Below are positions 1 through 4,976 of a stretch of 5,355 nt of DNA, piece after piece; within the stretch, counting starts at the first letter, position 1; the number at the start of each line of letters is the position of its first letter. The position numbers and the translations under genes were made by a program. The notes under the pieces are model-generated. The model searched no databases. It saw nothing but the letters and a program-made list of their open reading frames with translations, and was not told the DNA's origin. This stretch comes from Chitinophagaceae bacterium (GTDB taxonomy: Bacteria; Bacteroidota; Bacteroidia; Chitinophagales; Chitinophagaceae): assembly GCA_030151745.1 (NCBI GenBank), contig JASLDA010000010.1:1-5355 (forward strand). The letters run 5' to 3'.

Positions 1-1
1 C

Positions 2-94
2 ATGGAGATGATACTTAAGTATTTCGGCGAAGGATATTACAAGAAAACCCCCTGGGCCGTATACCAGGCCGACTTCAAGCCCACGTGGATGTAA
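2..94 (+). CDS. C-terminal end of an unrecognised protein (partial, cut by the left edge)
   Basis: This is the only + strand frame open from the left edge: the other two stop within the first 20 bases. It ends at TAA 92-94 and gives 31 residues rich in aromatic and basic residues (Tyr, Trp, Lys), including GEGYYKKTPWAVYQADF near the end. Codon 1 happens to be ATG at position 2, but a protein this short is unlikely, so this is read as the tail of a longer gene starting outside the window. A strong terminator-like palindrome follows 20 bases after the stop, which supports a real gene end. I do not recognise the family. The TPWAVYQA stretch faintly recalls the TPVAVVYRA motif of tetrapyrrole methyltransferases, but the protein stops too soon after it for that to be convincing. 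No function is assigned. Confidence 0.6.
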   Translation: MEMILKYFGEGYYKKTPWAVYQADFKPTWM

Positions 95-113
95 CCCCGG
101 ACAGACCGGAACA

Positions 114-145
114 AACAAAGGCGCCTCCCGGGAGGCGCCTTTGTT
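114..145. terminator. Two-way Rho-independent-type terminator (32-bp perfect palindrome)
   Basis: The two halves pair perfectly from 114/145 inwards to 129/130. Allowing a four-base CCGG loop, the hairpin has a 14-bp stem with a GC-rich core (GGCGCCTC/GAGGCGCC) and A/T-rich outer pairs. Reading rightwards the stem runs out into TTTGTTATGTTT; reading leftwards it runs out into TTTGTTTGTT, so either transcript gains a U-rich tail. It lies 20 bases after the stop of the partial + gene and about 100 bases beyond the stop of the minus-strand nth, so it can serve both convergent genes. That the terminator works in both directions is inferred from structure. Confidence 0.85.
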
Positions 146-245
146 ATGTTTGATGTTTAATTGGCGGGGTTTACCAGGCGATGAGGCGCTGCCTTGTGGT
201 CCATCTTCTCCGGCGCAGGCATGGATGGCGGGAGCAGCGAAGCAA

Positions 246-950
246 TTAGCTTCCTAACTTATTCACGGCGTCGACTTCGGGATCGTATTTCTTCTTGCCT
301 TCCACGACGTACTTCATCTCCTTCTTGAAAAAGTTACAGGCCGGCTGCAGGCCGCATTCCTCGCATTTGGGACGGCGGGCGATGCAGATATATCGTCCGT
401 GCAGGATCAGCCAGTGATGGGCCTTGTAAACCAGCTCGGTCGGCAGATGCGCCACCAGCTGCTTTTCGGCCTGCTCGGGTGTTCTGGCTTTCAGCGTCAG
501 CCCGATACGCGAGGCTACGCGAAACACATGCGTATCCACCGCCATGTTCGGCTGTTCCCAGATGACGGAAGTCACGACATTAGCGGTCTTCCGGCCGACG
601 CCAGGGAGCGTGATCAGCTCGTCTACCGTCCGGGGGACCTCGCCGCCGTACACCTCCATCAGCCGCTGCGCCGTGCCGATCAGGTGCCTGGCCTTGTTGT
701 TGGCAAAGGAAACGCTCCGGATAATGGCATGGATATCTTCAAATTCTGCCTTGCTCATGGCTTTGGCATCCGGGTAAACGCGGAACAGTTCCGGCGTCAC
801 CATATTCACCCGCTTGTCCGTGCATTGCGCAGACAGGATAACGGCCACCAGCAGCTCAAAGGCATTTCCATAATCCAGCTCGGTCTCCGCCTCGGGATTA
901 TGTTTTTCGAACCAATCAATGACAAACTTATAACGTGCGTCGCGGGTCAT
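246..950 (-). CDS. nth: Endonuclease III (DNA glycosylase/AP lyase)
   Basis: Cytoplasmic base-excision repair enzyme: it removes oxidised pyrimidines from DNA and cleaves the abasic site by beta-elimination. The 234-residue product has every family hallmark. The helix-hairpin-helix motif is at 115-126 (LPGVGRKTANVV), with the Schiff-base Lys at K121. The catalytic Asp is D139 in VDTHVFRVASRIGL. The [4Fe-4S] cluster ligands C189, C196, C199 and C205 follow the C-x6-C-x2-C-x5-C spacing. The N-terminal NAFELLVAVILSAQCTD block (29-45) is also typical. The ATG at 948-950 puts the catalytic residues one position later than in E. coli Nth, so the start looks right. The odd point is the C-terminus: about 29 residues follow the last cluster cysteine, against 8 in the 211-residue E. 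coli enzyme, and this tail is Lys-rich (seven Lys). The gene diverges from galM across 94 bp. I see no clear promoter in that gap. Function is near certain. Confidence 0.97.
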   Translation of the reverse strand: MTRDARYKFVIDWFEKHNPEAETELDYGNAFELLVAVILSAQCTDKRVNMVTPELFRVYPDAKAMSKAEFEDIHAIIRSVSFANNKARHLIGTAQRLMEVYGGEVPRTVDELITLPGVGRKTANVVTSVIWEQPNMAVDTHVFRVASRIGLTLKARTPEQAEKQLVAHLPTELVYKAHHWLILHGRYICIARRPKCEECGLQPACNFFKKEMKYVVEGKKKYDPEVDAVNKLGS

Positions 951-1044
951 ACTGTAAAGTTCGGTCGCGGAAAACTTGTACCATCGGATGGAATGGTTTT
1001 TAGGCCTCTGCTCAGGAAGTCTTTGCCTCTTGAACCCAATACAT

Positions 1045-2094
1045 ATGGATCAGGAAAAGTTACCTGCGGCAGGCGGATTCGAGGAAACGATCGATGGAAA
1101 ACCGACCGGGCTATATCTTATCCGGGACGGCGGATCCTGCGTCTGCGCGGTGACCAACTACGGGGCTCGTATCGTGAGCCTCCTCGCCCCTGACCGCGGC
1201 GGCAGGCCGGTAGACATAGCGCTGGGCTATCCTTCCCTGTCCGGTTATCTGCAGCAGCCGGAGGACTATATGGGCGCCACCGTCGGGCGCTGCGCGAACC
1301 GCATTGCAGGCGGTCTGTTCGTATTGGACGGGCGCACGGAAGTACTGCCGGTCAACGACAATCACAATACCCTGCATGGCGGCGAGAAAGGTCTGCACGC
1401 CCGGGTATGGACCCTCAGCGACGCCGGGGCTTCGTACCTGGTACTGAAATACCGCTCCGCGGACGGAGAAGAGGGCTTTCCGGGGAACCTGGAAATCCAG
1501 CTGCGTTACGAATGGGCCGCGCCCGGCCTGCTGCGGATGCATTACCGCGCCGAAACGGACCGGCCTACCCTGGTCAACCTGAGCAATCATACGTATTTCA
1601 ACCTGAGCGGCGAGGGAAGCAGCGATGTGCTGGATCACGAGCTGCGCATCCCCGCGGCGGCCATTACCCCGGTCGACCCGATGCTGATACCGACCGGCAG
1701 GTTCGAGGAGGTCACCGGCGGGCCTTTCGATTTCCGGGCCGCAAAACCGATCGAAACCTCCATCGCGGAAGACAACCTGCAGCTGCAGTACGGCAAGGGA
1801 TATGATCACAATTTCGTGCTGGAAGACGGCGCCGTGGTGGAAGTCTACGCCCCGCAGACCGGTATAGGCATGAAAATCAGCACCGACCGGCCCGGGATGC
1901 AATTTTACAGCGGCAATTTCCTGGATGGCAGCCGCAAAGGGAAAAGCGGCCGGGCGTACACCTACCGTTCGGCTCTGGTGCTGGAACCCCAGGGATTCCC
2001 CGATGCCATCCATCACCCGCATTTCCCGAGTGTCGTGCTGCACCCGGGCGAAGCCTACGAGTCCGTTTCGGATTACGAGTTCAGCAGCCGCTGA
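1045..2094 (+). CDS. galM: Aldose 1-epimerase (mutarotase)
   Basis: Interconverts the alpha and beta anomers of glucose, galactose and related aldoses, feeding the Leloir pathway and sugar uptake. With the ATG at 1045 the protein has 349 residues, normal for the family. Visible motifs: NRIAGG (85-90), NTLHGG (108-113, with catalytic-site H111), NLSNHTYFNL (178-187, with the general-acid His H182), YDHNF (253-257, with sugar-binding D254) and LEPQGFPDA (313-321, with the general-base Glu E314). All key residues are intact. The frame stays open upstream to a TTG at 976 and an ATG at 988, but the conserved fold begins only around the TIDGKPTGLYLIR block at residues 16-28 of the 1045 form. The extra residues have no basic start or proper cleavage site, so the shorter form is preferred. 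It appears cytoplasmic, unlike the lipoprotein mutarotases of some Bacteroidota. It diverges from nth and is 214 bp from adk, so it probably has its own transcript. Confidence 0.95.
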   Translation: MDQEKLPAAGGFEETIDGKPTGLYLIRDGGSCVCAVTNYGARIVSLLAPDRGGRPVDIALGYPSLSGYLQQPEDYMGATVGRCANRIAGGLFVLDGRTEVLPVNDNHNTLHGGEKGLHARVWTLSDAGASYLVLKYRSADGEEGFPGNLEIQLRYEWAAPGLLRMHYRAETDRPTLVNLSNHTYFNLSGEGSSDVLDHELRIPAAAITPVDPMLIPTGRFEEVTGGPFDFRAAKPIETSIAEDNLQLQYGKGYDHNFVLEDGAVVEVYAPQTGIGMKISTDRPGMQFYSGNFLDGSRKGKSGRAYTYRSALVLEPQGFPDAIHHPHFPSVVLHPGEAYESVSDYEFSSR

Positions 2095-2171
2095 ACGCCG
2101 GCCTGTCTTCCTTGCGAAGCCCGGCGCCGTTGGTGCAATGGTGCGGCCGGGACCTCCATCGAAGCTATGGC

Positions 2172-2191
2172 GGGGCTAGGCCGGCAGCCCC
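2172..2191. other. Short GC-rich hairpin in the galM-adk gap
   Basis: GGGGCT (2172-2177) pairs with AGCCCC (2186-2191) around the eight-base loop AGGCCGGC. The loop is itself the exact reverse complement of GCCGGCCT at 2097-2104, directly after the galM stop codon, so two mutually exclusive pairings are possible: the local 6-bp stem, or an 8-bp long-range stem enclosing about 73 bases. No T-run follows, so it is not a classical intrinsic terminator. It might slow or end galM transcripts in a Rho-dependent way, or be chance in GC-rich sequence. The rest of 2095-2266 shows no coding frame or RNA gene that I can support. Confidence 0.3.
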
Positions 2192-2275
2192 CGATCGGCC
2201 CCGCGACCGTCGTCCCACCGTTAAATAACGCTGTAATCATAACAGAAACTATCGGTCCTTCCGGCGATGAAACAC

Positions 2276-2283
2276 TATTTTTG
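2276..2283 (+). promoter_or_regulatory. Bacteroidota-type -7 promoter box for adk
   Basis: TATTTTTG matches the Bacteroidota housekeeping sigma -7 consensus TAnnTTTG exactly. It sits in a locally AT-rich stretch 25 bases before the adk start ATG at 2309, predicting a leader of roughly 15-20 bases. No TTTG is seen about 19-21 bases upstream, where the -33 element would be expected, so only half of the promoter is supported. It also helps choose the adk start, because the in-frame ATG at 2267 lies upstream of this box and would not be on the transcript. Confidence 0.5.
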
Positions 2284-2308
2284 TGTGTTATCATCGTCTT
2301 ATTTCAAC

Positions 2309-2893
2309 ATGTTTAATCTTGTTTTGTTCGGTCCTCCCGGCAGCGGGAAGGGTACGCAATCGGCCAATTTGCTGCACACGTACGGACTGCAACATATTTC
2401 CACGGGCGATCTGCTGCGTGAAGAAATTGCGGGCCAGACCCCCCTGGGTGTGGAAGCGCAGAAATATATCGACCAGGGTCTGCTTGTTCCGGACGAGGTG
2501 GTGATCAGCATGATCTCTTCCAAGATCGACGAGTTTGCCGAAGCGCGGGGCTTTATCTTCGATGGTTTTCCCCGTACGACCGCCCAGGCCGAGGCACTTG
2601 ATAACCTGCTGGAATTCAAGAACACCCAAATCCACATGGTGATCTCCCTGGAAGTACCGGCGGAGGAGCTGGCGCGCCGCATCGTCGAGCGGGGTGCTAC
2701 CAGCGGCCGCAGCGACGATACCCCCGAGGGCGTCATCAAGCGGATGGAGGAGTACCACAATAAAACGGCCCCCGTTGCCGCTTACTATGATCAGCAAGGC
2801 AAGCTGACGACCGTCAAGGGCGACCAGACGATCGAGGAAACCTTCCAGACCCTGACACGCCAGATCGATAAGCACCTGCTGCCCGTCGCCTGA
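2309..2893 (+). CDS. adk: Adenylate kinase, short-LID form
   Basis: Catalyses ATP + AMP = 2 ADP in the cytoplasm, keeping adenine nucleotides balanced. The 194-residue product starts directly with the core strand MFNLVLF and the P-loop GPPGSGKGT (8-16, K14). STGDLLREE (31-39) begins the AMP-binding region. The adenylate kinase signature FIFDGFPRTTAQ is at 82-93, with D85 and R89. Phosphate-binding arginines occur at R124, R128, R134 and R145, in the family contexts RRIVER, RSDD and IKRM. The LID is the short type (GATSGRSDDTPE) with no zinc-binding Cys, explaining a length about 20 residues below the 214 of E. coli Adk; this is usual in Bacteroidota. ATG 2309 is chosen over ATG 2267 because the latter adds 14 residues before the first beta strand and lies upstream of the -7 box at 2276-2283. 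The vWA gene follows 39 bp downstream with no terminator between. Confidence 0.97.
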   Translation: MFNLVLFGPPGSGKGTQSANLLHTYGLQHISTGDLLREEIAGQTPLGVEAQKYIDQGLLVPDEVVISMISSKIDEFAEARGFIFDGFPRTTAQAEALDNLLEFKNTQIHMVISLEVPAEELARRIVERGATSGRSDDTPEGVIKRMEEYHNKTAPVAAYYDQQGKLTTVKGDQTIEETFQTLTRQIDKHLLPVA

Positions 2894-2932
2894 GCTGCAG
2901 AACGAAGTATCAAAGTCCCTGCCCGCCCCTCC

Positions 2933-4942
2933 ATGTCGCGACGAGTTGCCCGCCTGCTGACCCTGCTGTGTCTGTTTACCTTCAGCGCCCGGAGCCAGCA
3001 GGCGACGGAAACGCCCCGGCAGCCCCGTATCCTGCTGCTGCTGGACGGCTCCAGCTCCATGCTGCAGCCCTGGTCCGGCAAGGACATCCGTTTCAAAGCC
3101 GCCAGCCAGATCATCGAAGGGCTGATGGACAGTATCTACGCCGTCAACCCGGGCGTCGAATTCGGACTGCGCGTGTACGGGCACCAGAGTCCTGCGCAGG
3201 ACAACGACTGCTACGACTCCCGCATGGAGGTGATATTCTCTAAAAACAACATCACCCAGATGGGCCTCAGGCTGGCCAGCCTGAGGCCTTTCGGTGTTTC
3301 GCCCATAGCCTATTCGCTCCAGCAGGCCGCTGAAAACGACCTGCTCGACGATGCCCGCAACGCCTACTCGATCATCCTCATCACCGACGGCGGTGAAAGC
3401 TGCGGCGGCAATATCTGCGAAGTCGTGAAGAAGCTCATCGAGCGCAAAATATACTTCCGGCCTTATATCGTCAGCCTGGTGGACTATGCTCCGCTGAAGG
3501 ATCAATACGCCTGTCTCGGCAGCTACCTGCAGGTCAGCAAGCCGGGGGATATAGCCCCGGCGATCAACCAGATCGTAGACGCCTACCGGCCTATCCTGAG
3601 CATGCCCATCATGGCCTCGAAAGAGTCTCAGGTACAGCCCGCCGTACAACGCCCGGCTGCCGTGCCGGTCACGATCCCCACCCTCCCGCCTCCTGTCCCG
3701 CGCACGGCCGAGACCACGGCGGTGCTCCGGATCGCCGCGCTGCATATCCTGGACGTGCCGGCGCGGTACTATTTCCGCATCGCACCGCGCCGGCTCGAGG
3801 TGCCTCCTTCCTCGCAGCTGAGGTACACACCGGAGCCGCGGCAGCCGGAGCGGATACCGGATCAGATTGCACCGGCCGATATGGTGACTACCAGGACCGG
3901 GCGCCCTGCCGGAAACAAACCGGTCCCATTCTCGGTGGTCGCTCCGGGTCCGTTGAAGCCGCCGGCCGATACCCCGAAGCCGCCTGTCGTGCAGAAGCGG
4001 GACACGGCCAAACCTCCGGTAGCGCAGGTCCGCCGCGATACGCCGGCAACCACGCGCACACCTGTTGACACCCCCAGGCGGCCGGTCGTGAAGATGACGG
4101 CCCTGAAGCAAGACAGCATGAAGCCGGTAGCTGCGGCAAAGTCCAAACCGGTACCGCCCAAGCCGGTTGAGCCGGAGGTCCAGCGCAGCACCGAAGCAGC
4201 CCCTGAGACCCAGCTTTCCGTCTATTTCACGGACGGCCGCGGGAAATTCTACTCCTCGACACCGCAGCTCCGCCTGGTCGATGCCAATACCAATAAACAG
4301 GTCAAGCAATTCTACCGTACCGTAGATCCGAACGGCAATCCCGATCCGCAGGCGATCCCTGCCGGAACCTACAACCTGATCGTGGCGAGCCGGTCGAATA
4401 TGCTGCTGAAGAAGGTGGTCGTGGAAGAGCATAAGAACAACAAGATCATCATCCGGGTCGCGCACGGTTCGCTGCGGTTCCGCTACGACAATAACCCGGA
4501 CCGCCCGGTGACCGAGTTCAACGCCATCGTCAATATCCGCTTCGAGGACGGGCCGATCAACCAGAAGCAGAAGTGCTCGGAAGAGCTGGAATATGCGCCT
4601 GGCAACTATCATATCGAGATCAACACCCTGCCGGTGTACCAGCTCAATACGGATATCGACTTCGGCGCGATTACGCAGATCGATATCCCCGAGCCGGGCT
4701 ATGTGCAGTTCACAAATACGAACGTCCTCGGCCCCGTACAGCTGTTCAGCCCGCTCGGCAACCAGTTCATGCGCTTCTACGGCCTGCGCATCACCGGCAA
4801 TCCGGACGTGCAGCGGGTTCGCCTGCTGCCGGGCGTCTACGAGGTGCATTGGACGAGCAATGCCAACACGCCGCGGGCGAAGCAGGAAGTGATGCGGTTC
4901 AATATCCGCAGCAACATGGAAACGTCCATCGAATTGAATTAA
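2933..4942 (+). CDS. Secreted vWA-domain protein with Pro-rich stalk and three C-terminal beta-rich repeats
   Basis: 669 residues. A signal peptide fills 1-21 (basic SRRVAR, hydrophobic LLTLLCLFTF, likely cut in ARS/QQ); C13 is not in a lipobox context, so it is probably exported but not lipidated. The vWA domain spans about 30-222. Its MIDAS metal site reads DGSSSM (D38, S40, S42), with Ser (S123, in GVSPIAYSL) where Thr is usual, and D152 in ITDGGESCGG. C93, C157, C162 and C194 lie in this domain and could form disulfides outside the cytoplasm. Residues about 223-426 are a Pro/Lys/Thr/Arg-rich linker with four imperfect Asp-Thr-led repeats (346-388). Residues 428-669 hold three tandem beta-rich units, each with a PGxY turn (P476, P556, P633). 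vWA domains usually bind protein partners through a divalent metal; the partner here is unknown. The signal peptide supports ATG 2933. It lies 39 bp after adk, probably on the same transcript. No named family is assigned beyond vWA. Confidence 0.93.
   Translation: MSRRVARLLTLLCLFTFSARSQQATETPRQPRILLLLDGSSSMLQPWSGKDIRFKAASQIIEGLMDSIYAVNPGVEFGLRVYGHQSPAQDNDCYDSRMEVIFSKNNITQMGLRLASLRPFGVSPIAYSLQQAAENDLLDDARNAYSIILITDGGESCGGNICEVVKKLIERKIYFRPYIVSLVDYAPLKDQYACLGSYLQVSKPGDIAPAINQIVDAYRPILSMPIMASKESQVQPAVQRPAAVPVTIPTLPPPVPRTAETTAVLRIAALHILDVPARYYFRIAPRRLEVPPSSQLRYTPEPRQPERIPDQIAPADMVTTRTGRPAGNKPVPFSVVAPGPLKPPADTPKPPVVQKRDTAKPPVAQVRRDTPATTRTPVDTPRRPVVKMTALKQDSMKPVAAAKSKPVPPKPVEPEVQRSTEAAPETQLSVYFTDGRGKFYSSTPQLRLVDANTNKQVKQFYRTVDPNGNPDPQAIPAGTYNLIVASRSNMLLKKVVVEEHKNNKIIIRVAHGSLRFRYDNNPDRPVTEFNAIVNIRFEDGPINQKQKCSEELEYAPGNYHIEINTLPVYQLNTDIDFGAITQIDIPEPGYVQFTNTNVLGPVQLFSPLGNQFMRFYGLRITGNPDVQRVRLLPGVYEVHWTSNANTPRAKQEVMRFNIRSNMETSIELN
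3263..3288. repeat. 26-bp perfect palindrome inside the vWA coding sequence
   Basis: The two 13-base halves are exact reverse complements centred between 3275 and 3276, and a G-T pair extends them by one step. As RNA this can fold into an 11-bp GC-rich stem with a GGCC loop. It encodes residues 111-119 of the vWA domain (GLRLASLRP), a mirror-like Leu-Arg/Leu-Arg pattern. TTTC follows, too short for a convincing intrinsic terminator. A regulatory role is not shown. Confidence 0.8.
3968..4096 (+). repeat. Four degenerate Asp-Thr-led repeats in the stalk of the vWA protein
   Basis: Residues 346-388 of the vWA protein form four units of 10-12 residues, each opening with Asp-Thr: DTPKPPVVQKR, DTAKPPVAQVRR, DTPATTRTPV and DTPRRPVVKM. 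The first two are clearly related and the last two are diverged. The DNA uses different synonymous codons between units (GAT ACC, GAC ACG, GAT ACG, GAC ACC), so this is an old protein-level repeat and not recent slippage. Pro- and Lys-rich repeats of this kind usually make extended spacers, here between the vWA domain and the C-terminal beta units. Confidence 0.7.
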
Positions 4943-4976
4943 GATTGTAGATCGGTCCAGTCCACCTCAATCTTAA
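4939..4976. terminator. Inverted repeat between convergent genes, possible shared terminator
   Basis: TTAAGATTG (4939-4947) and CAATCTTAA (4968-4976) are perfect 9-base inverted repeats around a 20-base spacer, in which GGT and ACC could add three pairs. The left arm contains the TAA stop of the vWA gene (4940-4942). The right arm contains the TAA stop of the minus-strand TSUP gene (minus-strand reading of 4973-4975). The stem is AT-rich with no clean T-run after it, so as a terminator it is weak. It is the only candidate in the 30-bp gap between the two stops. Confidence 0.4.

Noticed and set aside
976..1044. Upstream extension of galM to TTG 976 or ATG 988
   Set aside because: The added residues are hydrophobic in part but lack a basic start and a signal-peptidase site, and the family fold begins only after ATG 1045.
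951..1044. Divergent promoters between nth and galM
   Set aside because: I looked for TAnnTTTG with an upstream TTTG on both strands and found only partial matches such as AGTCTTTG at 1018-1025, too weak to annotate.
399..1193. A 264-codon + strand open frame across nth and the start of galM
   Set aside because: It is antisense to the nth catalytic and cluster motifs and then out of frame with galM; the composition is Arg/His/Gly-rich with no family resemblance.
1111..2043. A 310-codon minus-strand open frame opposite galM
   Set aside because: It is antisense to an intact aldose 1-epimerase with all catalytic residues and shows no motif or plausible start context of its own.
2267..2308. Upstream start ATG for adk at 2267
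   Set aside because: It would place 14 extra residues before the first core strand and lies upstream of the -7 box at 2276-2283, so it is probably outside the transcript.
2933..2995. Lipoprotein signal for the vWA protein at C13
   Set aside because: The residue before the Cys is Leu and the context TLLC does not fit a lipobox. The Cys lies inside the hydrophobic core and a better signal peptidase I site follows at ARS/QQ.
3663..4191. Several minus-strand open frames opposite the Pro-rich stalk
   Set aside because: Pro/Arg/Ala codons read in reverse give long open frames rich in Gly, Ala and Arg; no motif or independent signal supports them.
2291..4849. A very long minus-strand open frame (852 codons) opposite adk and the vWA gene
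   Set aside because: It lies entirely antisense to two genes with clear domains and motifs. Its product is rich in Arg, His, Gly and Asp with no recognisable motif, as expected when GC-rich codons are read on the opposite strand.
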